Source of the DNA: Prevotella sp. UBA2755
GTDB taxonomy: Bacteria > Bacteroidota > Bacteroidia > Bacteroidales > Bacteroidaceae
Reading direction: 5' to 3'
Assembly (NCBI GenBank): GCA_002353225.1
Contig: DEJF01000021.1
Coordinates: 1 to 40,316, forward strand
Length of the DNA stretch: 40,316 nucleotides
Position 1 is the stretch's first letter. Each line of letters opens with the position of its first letter. Positions 1-9,640 of the stretch are shown here, piece by piece. A program made the position numbers and the translations under genes. The notes beneath the pieces were generated by a model. It was given only the letters and a program-made list of their open reading frames with translations, had not been told where the DNA came from and did no database searches.

Positions 1-1898
1 CGTGTACCTTTTAATATCTTATACCCTCTGAGGGAGTGAATCATGGAATAAGCCTCGGCGGCGGAGAGGGGGGCGAGACCCGACTGCACGTCTTTCAGTA
101 CCTCGACGAAGATACCGCCCAGTCCGCAGAGTACCACATGTCCGAAGCGCTCCTCGTATTTCGCCCCGATGAACAGCTCCGTGCCCTTCAGCATTTTCTG
201 CACCATGACAGCGGTGGCACCTTCAATCTTCATCATGCGGTCATACTCCAGGGCGAGGTGCTCGGGAGTACGGATGTTCAGCGTCACGCCACCCACGTCA
301 CTCTTATGTACAGGACCTACCACCTTTGCCACGACAGGGTAGCCCACTTTCTGAGCGAAGGCAGTCAGTTCCTCTTTGGAAGCCGATACCAACTCCGGCA
401 CCATGGGAATACCGGCACAGGAGAGTATCTCACGGACGGTCTGAGGTGGGAGATAACCGTTCTGGTCAATGCCCATTATAATTTTATGCAGACGGGGAAT
501 GTCTATGCCATAGAGTTGCACCTCTGGTGGGGCAGGGGGTGGTGTCTGCATAATCTGCGACAATGCTGTGGCAAGGGTCACCTCATCCGAGAAATTGACA
601 TGTCCCTTCGCCAAGAACTCCGCCACCTCAGGACCAGCGGTGTGCAGACTGGGCAGGATGGGGAAGATAGGTTTCTTGCATTCCTGTATCTTCTGATGCA
701 ACACCTCGTAAGCCTGATAGAGTGTCGTCAGTCCCGGTGTACCATAGATGACGGCGATAGCATCGATATCCTCAAAACGCTTCTCACAATAGTCTATCGT
801 TAAACCTAATTGCTCTGGGGTTCCTGTGGCAAGGATATCAATCGGATTCGCCACGCTGGAACCGGGGAAGAGTTTCGCCTTCAGTTCCTCGGCAGCCTCC
901 CCTTCCAACTTGGGGACAATCAGTCCGCCTTTCGATAGGGCATCCGTCAGCATCACACCGGGACCTCCGGCATGGGTGACAATGGCAAAGCGCTTGCCTG
1001 TCAGTGGGGGCAGGGTGAAGATACACCCTACGGTGGTCAGTTCCTCTCTGGAATGACAACGCACGATACCCGCCTTACGGAACAAAGCCTCTACGGCGGA
1101 GTCGCTGGAGGCGATAGCACCCGTATGGCTCGATGCGGCACGACTGCCACTCTCACTGCTGCCAGCCTTGATAGCGGCGATACGACATCCCTTGCGGATG
1201 AGACTGCTGGCATGGTAGAGCAGTTTGTCGGGATTGGATATGTTCTCAATGTAAAGTAGTTTGACGAGTGAGTCAGTATCTGGGTTGAAGTGCTCGTCCA
1301 TATATTGCAGCACGTCCTCGATACCAATCTGTTTGCCGTTACCAATTGACCAAACGCTGTTGAACTGCAATCCTTTGATAACAGCACTTTCCAGGATGAA
1401 CACCGCTGTGGCTCCTGAGCCGCTGACAAAGTCGACACCCTTCAGATGGAGTTTGGGAATCGGTTGCGTGAACACACTGTGATGGTTGCGGTTCAGGAGT
1501 CCGATGCAGTTTGGACCAATCAGTGCTGCCCCATATTGCTCACAAGTGTCAAGGATGCGCTGTTCCATCTCCGCACCTGCCTTTGTCTCCTCCCCAAAAC
1601 CAGCGGAGATAATGATAAAAGCCTTGGTGTCTTTCTCCTTGGCAAGAAACTCCACCGTGTCCGGGCAGAGCTTGGCAGGAATGACCAGAACGGCGAGTTC
1701 TGTGGGAGGCAGTTCACGGACATCATGAAAAACCTTCACCCCCTGGACCTCGTTCTCCTTGGGGTTGACAATACGCAGTGTACCCTCATAACCACCTTGC
1801 AGGAGGTTGCGGACAATCGCACCACCTGGCTTGTGGACATTATTAGAGCCACCGACCACCGCTATCGACTTCGGTGCTAACAGTTCACGGTTGATCAT
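1..1898 (-). CDS. ADP-forming acyl-CoA (acetate-CoA) ligase, fused alpha-beta type, 3' end outside the window
   Basis: The reverse-strand frame is open from the ATG at 1898 to the window edge (632 codons), so the gene is partial at its C-terminus. The N-terminus has a Rossmann CoA-binding domain (SIAVVGGSNN, about residues 11-20). It is followed by a succinyl-CoA-synthetase-like flavodoxin domain with the IGPNCIG motif, then SSHTGA, whose His258 is the expected phosphohistidine. The visible C-terminal part is ATP-grasp and breaks off at an IHSLRGYKILKGT-like stretch near the end of that domain. Family proteins are about 690-700 residues, so roughly 60-70 are missing. The usual reaction interconverts acyl-CoA + ADP + Pi with acid + CoA + ATP, acetate being the common substrate; the true substrate cannot be read from sequence. 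The ATG overlaps the stop of the upstream gene (ATGA), implying translational coupling. Confidence 0.9.
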   Translation of the reverse strand, partial: MINRELLAPKSIAVVGGSNNVHKPGGAIVRNLLQGGYEGTLRIVNPKENEVQGVKVFHDVRELPPTELAVLVIPAKLCPDTVEFLAKEKDTKAFIIISAGFGEETKAGAEMEQRILDTCEQYGAALIGPNCIGLLNRNHHSVFTQPIPKLHLKGVDFVSGSGATAVFILESAVIKGLQFNSVWSIGNGKQIGIEDVLQYMDEHFNPDTDSLVKLLYIENISNPDKLLYHASSLIRKGCRIAAIKAGSSESGSRAASSHTGAIASSDSAVEALFRKAGIVRCHSREELTTVGCIFTLPPLTGKRFAIVTHAGGPGVMLTDALSKGGLIVPKLEGEAAEELKAKLFPGSSVANPIDILATGTPEQLGLTIDYCEKRFEDIDAIAVIYGTPGLTTLYQAYEVLHQKIQECKKPIFPILPSLHTAGPEVAEFLAKGHVNFSDEVTLATALSQIMQTPPPAPPEVQLYGIDIPRLHKIIMGIDQNGYLPPQTVREILSCAGIPMVPELVSASKEELTAFAQKVGYPVVAKVVGPVHKSDVGGVTLNIRTPEHLALEYDRMMKIEGATAVMVQKMLKGTELFIGAKYEERFGHVVLCGLGGIFVEVLKDVQSGLAPLSAAEAYSMIHSLRGYKILKGT

Positions 1899-2500
1899 AC
1901 GGTAACGATAGATTTGACAGGATGGGTGGCGATGGAAGACTCTGGGAAGAAATAGCCTAACTTCAGCACATGCTTGATAGGTGTTCCGTCGGCGACATCA
2001 TGACCGTCTTCCTCACGGTCCAGTTCCTTGTCAAACTTCCCGTCGATAGGTCCGTGGACGAAGTCCTCATAGGTGTCACCCTCACTGATAACCCCTATGC
2101 AGGTGCTGATAAACGGTAACTGACGGTTCACAAACTGGCGGATATCATGGCAAAGCAAGTCCACCTCCTCTATACCAGACAGTTCGTCCTCATTGACAGC
2201 CTTACCCGTAGCGAGCATCTGAATCAACGGCTGTACCTCTTTTTGATAATAGCGCAAGTCGTAGATGCGGTTGTTGAGGGTGATGAACTTCCTGACCGCC
2301 TCGTTATACACCATCATCTGCTCAGGTGTCAACTTGAGCGACTGCGCCTCTTTCTCCTTCCGTCTCTCCTCATCGGCACGTATTCTTGCCTCTGCTCTCT
2401 TCTGGCGGATCTTGACGATAGCCGTCGTTCCTGCCGCAATCGCAGTTACTCCTATAGTGGCAAGTGCTGCCCATGTAGACTTCTTGTTTTTCAGTTCCAT
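1895..2500 (-). CDS. Membrane-anchored protein of unknown function
   Basis: This 201-residue protein is not one I recognise. It starts with a short lysine-rich stretch, then one hydrophobic segment (about residues 9-30, TWAALATIGVTAIAAGTTAI), followed by a strongly charged Arg/Glu/Lys helix (about 32-55) likely to form a coiled coil. The remainder looks soluble and mixed alpha/beta. The open frame extends further upstream, but the ATG at 2500 is preferred because it places the hydrophobic segment near the N-terminus and lies downstream of a TATCTTTG -7 element at 2526-2533. Its stop overlaps the start of the acyl-CoA ligase gene (ATGA), so both are probably one operon. It might be an uncleaved signal-anchor protein with a cytoplasmic or periplasmic domain; the topology is uncertain. 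Confidence 0.7.
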   Translation of the reverse strand: MELKNKKSTWAALATIGVTAIAAGTTAIVKIRQKRAEARIRADEERRKEKEAQSLKLTPEQMMVYNEAVRKFITLNNRIYDLRYYQKEVQPLIQMLATGKAVNEDELSGIEEVDLLCHDIRQFVNRQLPFISTCIGVISEGDTYEDFVHGPIDGKFDKELDREEDGHDVADGTPIKHVLKLGYFFPESSIATHPVKSIVTV

Positions 2501-2525
2501 GATGTAGTTAGTATGTATTTTGTGG

Positions 2526-2533
2526 CAAAGATA
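2526..2533 (-). promoter_or_regulatory. -7 element (TATCTTTG) for the minus-strand operon at 2500
   Basis: TATCTTTG on the reverse strand matches the Bacteroidetes TAnnTTTG element and lies 25 bp before the ATG at 2500. No clear TTG is seen at the expected -33 spacing, so the call rests on the -7 match and position only. Confidence 0.5.
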
Positions 2534-2555
2534 ATGTTTTTTCTTGAGAAATTCG

Positions 2556-2563
2556 TAATTTTG
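2556..2563 (+). promoter_or_regulatory. -7 element (TAATTTTG) for the MATE gene
   Basis: TAATTTTG matches TAnnTTTG and ends 8 bp before the ATG at 2572, so any transcript would have a very short or absent leader. No clear -33 TTG is present. It is divergent to the element at 2526-2533. Confidence 0.45.
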
Positions 2564-2571
2564 CAAAGAAA

Positions 2572-3870
2572 ATGAATCAGAGAGACCAACAAATCCTGCA
2601 GATAGCCCTTCCTGCTATCGTGACGAATATCACTGTACCCCTGTTGGGACTGGTCGATACCGCCATTGTCGGACACATGGGTGATGCCGCCTATATTGGT
2701 GCTATTGCTGTCGGCTCTATGATCTTCAACTTGGTCTACTGGGTGTTCGCTTTCCTTCGGATGGGGTCCAGCGGCATGACGGCACAGGCTCGTGGCAGAC
2801 GTGACATGGCGGAGGTGATGAAGGTGTTGATGCGTTCGATAGCGGTATCTCTTGCTATCTCCCTTACCGTCATCATCTTGCAAGTGCCTTTGCGGGAGAT
2901 GATGCTGTGGTTTATCCAGCCGACCGCCGATGTACGCCAACTCGCCTCAACCTATTTTAATATTGTGGTGTGGGGCTCTCCTGCCGTCTTAGGTCTTTAT
3001 TCCCTCAGTGGCTGGTTTATCGGGATGCAGAACTCACGTGTTCCCATGGTTGTCTCCATGATGCAGAATGTGGTGAATATTATTGCCTCGCTCTGTTTGG
3101 TCTATGGACTGGGCATGAAAGTGGAGGGTGTCGCCCTTGGTACACTGATAGCCCAGTATGCAGGACTTGCCGTGGCGATGGGACTATGGTGGCATTATTA
3201 TCGCAGATTGTTACGCTGGCGAGTCTCGTTATGGAAAGACAAGATTGCAGACTGGCTGATGTTCTTCCGTGTCAACCGTGATATCTTCCTGCGTACCTTG
3301 TTCCTGGTAGCCGTCAATCTCTATTTCACTTCCGCTGGAGCCCGTCAAGGTGCCGTTATCCTTGCTGTCAATACCCTGTTGATGCAACTCTACCTCTTCC
3401 TTTCTTATTTCATGGATGGTTTTGCCTATGCGGGAGAGGCTTTGTGTGGCAGGTATTGGGGGGCAGGAAACAGAGAGGCATACCAACAAGTGGTGCGTCA
3501 GTTGTTTGGATGGGGTGTCGCGATGGTCATCTTGTTCTCCGCTATATATATAATAGGTGGGATGCCCTTCCTTCGGCTACTAACGGATGAGCCGCAGGTG
3601 GTGGAGGCATCACGGGACTATGTCTGGTGGGCTTACCTTCTCCCCGTAGCAGGGGCGGCGGCATTCATCTGGGACGGTATCTTCATCGGTATTACGGCAA
3701 CACGTGGTATGCTGCTCTCCTCCTGTATTGCGGCAGCAGTGTTCTTTGTGGGTGTGATAGGACTGATGGGCTCTATGGGGAATCATGGCTTATGGTTGTC
3801 CATGGTGTTATATCTTGCCACCAGAGGTGTCGTTCAGACCATCCTCTATCATCGGTCATATTCTATGTGA
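2572..3870 (+). CDS. MATE family efflux transporter (DinF-like)
   Basis: This 432-residue polytopic inner-membrane protein has about 12 predicted hydrophobic segments in two halves, as expected for the MATE family (usual length 430-460). The N-terminus (IALPAIVTNITVPLLGLVDT, about residues 11-30) followed by AIVGH is the characteristic first helix, and GSSGMTAQARG follows helix 2. Such proteins export organic cations or drugs using Na+ or H+ gradients; the DinF-like subgroup is the closest by eye, and its substrate is unknown. The gene is monocistronic on present evidence: it is divergent from the operon at 2500, and a 33-bp repeat array begins 3 bp after its stop. Confidence 0.9.
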   Translation: MNQRDQQILQIALPAIVTNITVPLLGLVDTAIVGHMGDAAYIGAIAVGSMIFNLVYWVFAFLRMGSSGMTAQARGRRDMAEVMKVLMRSIAVSLAISLTVIILQVPLREMMLWFIQPTADVRQLASTYFNIVVWGSPAVLGLYSLSGWFIGMQNSRVPMVVSMMQNVVNIIASLCLVYGLGMKVEGVALGTLIAQYAGLAVAMGLWWHYYRRLLRWRVSLWKDKIADWLMFFRVNRDIFLRTLFLVAVNLYFTSAGARQGAVILAVNTLLMQLYLFLSYFMDGFAYAGEALCGRYWGAGNREAYQQVVRQLFGWGVAMVILFSAIYIIGGMPFLRLLTDEPQVVEASRDYVWWAYLLPVAGAAAFIWDGIFIGITATRGMLLSSCIAAAVFFVGVIGLMGSMGNHGLWLSMVLYLATRGVVQTILYHRSYSM

Positions 3871-3872
3871 CA

Positions 3873-3971
3873 GTTTCTTTAGTACGCTTCGCTTGCGAAG
3901 AAACCGTTTCTTTAGAACGCTTCGCTTGCGAAGAAATCGTTTCTTTAGTACGCTTCGCTTGCGAAGAATCC
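3873..3971 (+). repeat. Three tandem 33-bp repeats, each with a small hairpin
   Basis: Units lie at 3873-3905, 3906-3938 and 3939-3971 and begin GTTTCTTTAGTACGCTTCGC. They differ at only a few positions. Each contains CTTCGC-TT-GCGAAG, a 6-bp stem with a 2-base loop, and the outer GTTTCTT can also pair with AAGAAAC at the end of the unit. The array starts just after the MATE stop and ends about 20 bp before the -33 element of the next promoter. It may act as a terminator or RNA-processing site, although no T-tract follows the stem. Confidence 0.85.
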
Positions 3972-3990
3972 CTAAATCTCGTTAAAGGAA

Positions 3991-4021
3991 TTGGTTGTTC
4001 AAGAGATTTACCCTATCTTTG
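3991..4021 (+). promoter_or_regulatory. Promoter of the alpha-2-macroglobulin-like operon
   Basis: TTG at 3991-3993, a 20-bp spacer, then TATCTTTG at 4014-4021 fit the Bacteroidetes -33/-7 consensus. The start codon follows at 4049. Confidence 0.75.
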
Positions 4022-4048
4022 CATATAATTAGTAATAATAGATGCGAT

Positions 4049-7000
4049 ATGAAACAGAAGATTCTAACCATTATTGCAATCATCATGTTGATGCCTATGT
4101 GGATTTTTGGACAAGATTATAAAAGCCTTTGGAAGAAGGTGAATGACGCGGTTGACAAGGATCATCCCCAGACAGCGATATCCCATTTGACAACCATAGA
4201 GAAGAAAGCGCAGAAAGAGAATGCTTACGGTCAGTTCCTGAAAGCCGCTCTTTATCGTGCCCGTATGCAGTCAGAGGTGGCTCCCGACTCGTTGGAACCT
4301 GCCGTGCAGCGGTTAGACCAGTTGATGCAGAAGGAGAAGGATGTCGTCTTGCGTGCCGTCTTCGCTACAGTGCTCTATTCTATTTATGAAGATAATCAAC
4401 CCTTTTCTGATGATTGGGAAGAGCGATGTGCGAACTATCGTTCCATCGCCTTGTCATCACCTCAGGAGTTAGGCAAGGTGAAGAATGCTGTTTATGAGCC
4501 TTTCGTGATCAATCGGAAAGACAGTAAAATATATAATGACGACCTGCTACATCTTATCGGACAGGAAATGGAGGCTTGGGAGTGGATGCACGATTACTAT
4601 GAGAAAGAGGGAAATCGTCGTGCCTCTTGTATGACAGCGTTGGAAATGCTGAGGCAGCATCGTGGATCGGATACGGAGAAACTCGAAGAGAGTTCCTATA
4701 TCCGCAGTCTGGATTCTCTGATTAGTAAATATGGTGATTTGGATGAGGCTGGTGAGGTTGCCTTGGAGCGTTATAACTATATGCAGCAGCATACGTTTGC
4801 CACAGCAGCGGAGCAGATTGCCTATCTGGACATGGCAATAACCAAGTGGGGGAACTGGAAGCGCATCGCTCAGTTGAAGAATAACAGGGCGGAGTTGGTG
4901 ACCTCTAAATTCTCCATAGAGGTACCTGCTTATGTACAAATGCCCCATCATGCACAGACGATTAAGTTAAAGGAACTGCGTCATCTGTCCTCACTCTCTA
5001 TGAAGGTTTATCGTACCAAACTGGCAGGTAACCATCGGGTGAATATCCATTATAAAAAGGATTATGAAAAGATGATGGAAGACGCTTTGGAGGTGAAGGA
5101 GGCTTACCAGCATCGTACTTTTCCCGTATACCAAGAGTATGAGGAGTTTGAGGACTCTATCCCCTTAGTAGGTCTGCCGAATGGTGTCTATTTGTTGGAG
5201 TTCACATCGGCTCCTCATACCGAGGTCGCTCGTCTGCTCTATTACGTTACCAATCTTCGCGTTCTTGCCGTTGGCAGACAAAAGGCGAATGTTCGTTATA
5301 TCGTGGTGGATGCTGAGACGGGAAAACCCGTCAAAGGTGCAAAGGTGAGGGTAGAGTCCTCTTCTTATGGTGATAAAGAGAATAAGAAGATGCTGGTCAC
5401 CAATGCTGACGGTGAGACTGCTCATACCTTTACAAAGGGCACTTGGCATAATATTTATGTGTCGACGGATGACGATACGGCTTGTCCTTCCATCAGTTCC
5501 GGTGATAATTTTGTTTATAACAATGACAATAGCAGACGGGAGTACACTAAGATATATACTGACCGTGCCATCTACCGACCGGGGCAGACTGTGCAGATGG
5601 CTGCCATCATCTATGCGGTAGAGAATTATATTGAGTCTTCCGTGGTGGCTGACAAGAAAGTGACGGCACAATTGCGTGATGCCAACTATAAGGTGATTGC
5701 CGAACAGGAACTCGTTACGGATGCCTTTGGTAAGTGCTCAGCATCTTTTACGTTGCCAACAGGATCGAAAAACGGTAATTTCTCTATTCGATTGAATGGC
5801 TCCTCTGAGAGTTTCAAGGTGGAGGAGTATAAACGTCCAACCTTCGAGTTGTCCTTCTCAGAGTATAAGGAATCATATAAGGCAGGAGATACTATTACGG
5901 TGCAAGGTAAGGCGGTAAGTTATGCAGGTGTCCCGGTACAGGATGCGAAAGTGCAGTATACCGTGCGTCGTCGTGTCGCCTATTGGTGGATGAGTTACTC
6001 TTGGTATTGGGGAGCAGGCTATTATGGTCATGGCACTGATACGGAGGAACTCTTCACAGGTGAGACCACTACGAAGGAAGATGGTACCTTTGATATGCGG
6101 ATGCCGATGATATTGCCCGAGGATGACAGACGTTTCCCGATGTTCTTTAACTTCGTTGTGGAGGCTAATGTGACCGATCAGGCAGGCGAAACCCATAGTG
6201 GTACAAAGAGTATGCCTCTGGGAACCAAAGCAACAGCATTGACTTGTGATATATCACAACGTATGCGTGTCGATGAGTTAAGACCAGTTACTTTCTATCG
6301 TCGTAATGCCGCAGGAAGTGAGATTAGTGGAACCGTCCGCTATCGTCTGGATGGCGGTGAGTGGAAGAAAGGCGCGGCTAATACCCCTCTCTCCATCCTT
6401 AGTGATCGTATGAAGAGCGGTGAGCATCGTATAGAGGCTGCATGTGAGGGAGATTCTGTGGATGTGAAGTTCGTGGTGTTCAGCCTCGATGACAAACGTC
6501 CTGCCATAGAGACCAACGACTGGTTCTATGTCAGTGGTTCTTCTTTCAAAGATAACAAGACCCCTGTCACGGTTCAGGTTGGTTCCTCTGATCCTGACTT
6601 GTATATTGCGTATGAGATTCTTTCAGACGGTAAGGTGCTGGAGGAAGGCGTTCTCCGTGAGAACCGTTCTTTGTGGAATAAGAAATTTACCTATCGAGAG
6701 GAATATGGTAATGGATTGACCCTTGCTTTTGCTTGGGTGAAGAACGGAATCAGTTATCATCATACGACACAGATCAGTCGTCCCCTTCCTGATAAAAATA
6801 TGAGTTTGAAGTGGGAGACGTTCCGTGACCGACTGAAGCCAGGACAGCAGGAAGAGTGGCGACTAAGTATCAAAGACAAAGATGGTAAACCGGTGCTAGC
6901 CCAGTTGATGGCGGTTCTTTATGATAAGAGCCTTGACCAACTTGCCTCTCATTACTGGGGTCTTTATCCTCAATTGTGGGTGCCTCAGACTCATACTTCA

Positions 7001-9640
7001 TGGACTGTCATGCGTTTTGGTAGTGTGAGCACCCATGGTGCACAACATGCCAATTTGTTAAGTGTTCCCGATTTCTTTTACAGTCATTTCGACCATAGTA
7101 TCTATCCTGCTCGATATATGGCGTACAATAGACGGTACGCAGGTGGAAGAGCGTTGATGAGAGCCAGTGTTGGCAGCGCAATGGTGATGGAGGAACCCAT
7201 GATGATGGCGAATGCTGTAGACGTGATGGGTAACGATGAGGCTAAAGGCGAAGTGCTGAAGGCTAAAGAAGTGGTGGTCGGCTATAGCGCGGCTAACAAA
7301 AATGAAGAGACCCAGGCAAAAGATGAGAATGACAAGGACGAATCAAAGGAAGAGTCCGTTCAGTTGCGTGAGAATATGCAGGAGACCGCATTCTTCTATC
7401 CGGCACTTACTGCCGACAAGGATGGCGGTGTGACTCTCACATTCACTTTGCCCGAGAGTCTGACGACATGGAAGTTCATGGGTGTTGCCCATACCACGGA
7501 TATGAAGACAGGTAGTCTGGGAGGGGAGACCATAGCCCAGAAGGATGTGATGATACAACCCAATATGCCACGTTTTGTCCGTATGGGTGACAAGGCACAG
7601 TTCTCAGCACGTATCTTTAATATCAGTGAGCAAGCACAACAGGGAACAGCACGTATAGAGATGCTTGACCCAGAGACTGAGCAGGTTGTCTTCTCCGACC
7701 AGCAGGCATTCGCCGTGGAGGCAGGAAAGACAGGGCATGTCACTTTCAGTTACCAGCCTGATGAGAAATACTCATTGCTCATCTGCAGGATGACGGCAAA
7801 GGGTGCCGACTTCTCGGATGGTGAACAACATTACCTGCCCATCCTCCCTGATAAGGAGCGGGTGACCAAGACCGTGCCGTTCACACAGCATGAGCCGGGT
7901 GTGAAAGCAATCAATCTGACAAAACTGTTCCCTAATGGTACGTCACAGCAGAAACTGACCGTGGAGTATACCAATAATCCCGCATGGCTGATGGTGCAGT
8001 CTTTAGCAACTCTCGGACAGCCATACGAGACCAGTGCTATCGATCAGGCAGCGTCTTATTACTCCAACCTGCTTGCCAAGACCATTCTCAAACAAACGCC
8101 TAAAGCGAAGAGTGTCTTTGAGCAATGGAAACGTGAAAGGCTACGGGTAGGCGAGCATGGCTCGGGAATGATGGGTAATGAGACATCTTTGAATAGTAAT
8201 CTGGAGAAGAATCAGGAGTTGAAGGATATCATCCTGGCAGAGACACCCTGGGTGAATGATGCCGATCGTGAGGTGGAGCAGAAACAACGTCTTGCCGACT
8301 TCTTCGATGAGAATATGATCAGCAACCGTCTGGCTGCTGCATGGGAGAAATTGGAGAAACTGCAGAAGAGTGACGGCGCCTTTACGTGGTATCCTGAGAT
8401 GCCGGGTAGTCCTTATATTACAATGGCGGTTGCCGAGATGCTGACCCGTCTGCAGGTGATGACGGATGGTGATAAGAATATGAAGCGTATGCTGTCGAAG
8501 GCAATGGACTATATGGACGGTGAGATCATCGAGTTGGTAAAGGAAATGAGGAAATGGGAGAAGAAAGGTGTCAAACCGTCGTTTCCCTCATTCACCGCTT
8601 TGCGCTGGCTCTATACTAATGCGATTGCCAAACGCACATTATCTAATAAGGCAGAGGATGCAAGGACGTATCTGATGCCATTACTGAAGAAGGATATCAA
8701 ACAACAGACGATCTACGAGAAGGCGATGACGACTATCATCCTCCAACAGTATGGTGATACGAAGACCGCCAAAGAGTATGTGCAGAGTCTGAAGGAGTAC
8801 ACAGTCTTCACAGAGGAGATGGGACGTTATTATGACACACCGCGAGCCGGTTATTCATGGTATAGTTATAAGATACCGACTGAGGTGGCTGCCATCGAGG
8901 CGATTAAGTATGTGGATCCCTCAGAGACACAAACTATTGACGAGATGCGCCGTTGGTTACTGCAGGAGAAACGCACACAGGTTTGGGATACGCCAATCAA
9001 TAGTGTGAATGCGATCTATGCCTTCCTCTTCGACCATGTGAACTTACTTGCCGCTCAGGAACCGACAGTCCTTGCCATCGATCAACAACCGATTGAATTG
9101 CCAAAGGCTACAGCAGGTATCGGTTATGTGAAGACGGCAATCCATGAGCCGAAGGGTAAGGAGTTCACAGCGACAAAGACCTCTACAGGTTCCTCGTGGG
9201 GTGCTGTCTATGCCCAGTTCATGCAGAAGACTGCAGAGGTGGAGAATGCTCAGAGTGGAATCTCCGTGAAGCGTGAGTTGCTAACGGCTAATGGCAAAAA
9301 ACTAAATGCTCCACTTAAAGTGGGTGACCGTATGAAGGTACGTATCACGATTACCTCAACTCGTGACCTTGACTTCGTCCAGGTGTTTGACCGTCGTGCA
9401 GCATGTATGGAGCCTGTTCGCCAACTCTCTGGCTATAACAATGGGGCTTATTGCTCACCGAAAGATTTCTCCACCAATTATTATTACCATGGTATCTCTA
9501 AAGGTAAGCATGTGCTGGAGACAGAGTATTATATTGACCGTGCCGGTGTCTATGAGACAGGTACGTGTACCGTGCAGTGTGCCTACTCTCCTGAGTATCG
9601 TGCCACAGCGAAATCGGAGACATTGACAGTAAATGAATGA
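4049..9640 (+). CDS. Alpha-2-macroglobulin family protein (MG2 / A2M domains), thioester-less
   Basis: This is a 1863-residue secreted protein. The start at 4049 is chosen because it begins a clear signal peptide (MKQKILTIIAIIML..., cleaved near residue 22) and lies 27 bp after the -7 element; an upstream in-frame TTG would precede the promoter. Visible parts are an N-terminal helical region, a carboxypeptidase-regulatory-like beta domain near residues 411-455, an MG2 domain with AIYRPGQTVQ near 506, a methionine-rich bait-like segment near 1030-1080, and the A2M domain with TWKFMGVAHTTD near 1139. Where thioester family members have CxEQ, this protein reads SAIDQ (about residues 1329-1333), without the cysteine. 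The family traps or inhibits proteases in the periplasm. The next gene overlaps its stop. Confidence 0.9.
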   Translation: MKQKILTIIAIIMLMPMWIFGQDYKSLWKKVNDAVDKDHPQTAISHLTTIEKKAQKENAYGQFLKAALYRARMQSEVAPDSLEPAVQRLDQLMQKEKDVVLRAVFATVLYSIYEDNQPFSDDWEERCANYRSIALSSPQELGKVKNAVYEPFVINRKDSKIYNDDLLHLIGQEMEAWEWMHDYYEKEGNRRASCMTALEMLRQHRGSDTEKLEESSYIRSLDSLISKYGDLDEAGEVALERYNYMQQHTFATAAEQIAYLDMAITKWGNWKRIAQLKNNRAELVTSKFSIEVPAYVQMPHHAQTIKLKELRHLSSLSMKVYRTKLAGNHRVNIHYKKDYEKMMEDALEVKEAYQHRTFPVYQEYEEFEDSIPLVGLPNGVYLLEFTSAPHTEVARLLYYVTNLRVLAVGRQKANVRYIVVDAETGKPVKGAKVRVESSSYGDKENKKMLVTNADGETAHTFTKGTWHNIYVSTDDDTACPSISSGDNFVYNNDNSRREYTKIYTDRAIYRPGQTVQMAAIIYAVENYIESSVVADKKVTAQLRDANYKVIAEQELVTDAFGKCSASFTLPTGSKNGNFSIRLNGSSESFKVEEYKRPTFELSFSEYKESYKAGDTITVQGKAVSYAGVPVQDAKVQYTVRRRVAYWWMSYSWYWGAGYYGHGTDTEELFTGETTTKEDGTFDMRMPMILPEDDRRFPMFFNFVVEANVTDQAGETHSGTKSMPLGTKATALTCDISQRMRVDELRPVTFYRRNAAGSEISGTVRYRLDGGEWKKGAANTPLSILSDRMKSGEHRIEAACEGDSVDVKFVVFSLDDKRPAIETNDWFYVSGSSFKDNKTPVTVQVGSSDPDLYIAYEILSDGKVLEEGVLRENRSLWNKKFTYREEYGNGLTLAFAWVKNGISYHHTTQISRPLPDKNMSLKWETFRDRLKPGQQEEWRLSIKDKDGKPVLAQLMAVLYDKSLDQLASHYWGLYPQLWVPQTHTSWTVMRFGSVSTHGAQHANLLSVPDFFYSHFDHSIYPARYMAYNRRYAGGRALMRASVGSAMVMEEPMMMANAVDVMGNDEAKGEVLKAKEVVVGYSAANKNEETQAKDENDKDESKEESVQLRENMQETAFFYPALTADKDGGVTLTFTLPESLTTWKFMGVAHTTDMKTGSLGGETIAQKDVMIQPNMPRFVRMGDKAQFSARIFNISEQAQQGTARIEMLDPETEQVVFSDQQAFAVEAGKTGHVTFSYQPDEKYSLLICRMTAKGADFSDGEQHYLPILPDKERVTKTVPFTQHEPGVKAINLTKLFPNGTSQQKLTVEYTNNPAWLMVQSLATLGQPYETSAIDQAASYYSNLLAKTILKQTPKAKSVFEQWKRERLRVGEHGSGMMGNETSLNSNLEKNQELKDIILAETPWVNDADREVEQKQRLADFFDENMISNRLAAAWEKLEKLQKSDGAFTWYPEMPGSPYITMAVAEMLTRLQVMTDGDKNMKRMLSKAMDYMDGEIIELVKEMRKWEKKGVKPSFPSFTALRWLYTNAIAKRTLSNKAEDARTYLMPLLKKDIKQQTIYEKAMTTIILQQYGDTKTAKEYVQSLKEYTVFTEEMGRYYDTPRAGYSWYSYKIPTEVAAIEAIKYVDPSETQTIDEMRRWLLQEKRTQVWDTPINSVNAIYAFLFDHVNLLAAQEPTVLAIDQQPIELPKATAGIGYVKTAIHEPKGKEFTATKTSTGSSWGAVYAQFMQKTAEVENAQSGISVKRELLTANGKKLNAPLKVGDRMKVRITITSTRDLDFVQVFDRRAACMEPVRQLSGYNNGAYCSPKDFSTNYYYHGISKGKHVLETEYYIDRAGVYETGTCTVQCAYSPEYRATAKSETLTVNE

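Noticed and set aside
36..803. Long plus-strand open frame of 255 codons
   Set aside because: It is the shadow of the acyl-CoA ligase on the other strand: that frame has recognised motifs, while this one has none.
3873..3971. CRISPR array
   Set aside because: Units follow each other directly without unique spacers, and no cas gene is present. The same holds for the arrays at 13567 and 24088.
3627..4028. Open frame through the 33-bp repeats with a repeated RFACEE-type peptide
   Set aside because: It begins inside the MATE gene in another frame; the peptide repeat is a result of a period divisible by three, not evidence of a gene.
8030..8060. A possible thioester site in the macroglobulin-like protein
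   Set aside because: The cysteine and glutamate of CxEQ are missing (sequence SAIDQ), so no thioester can form there.
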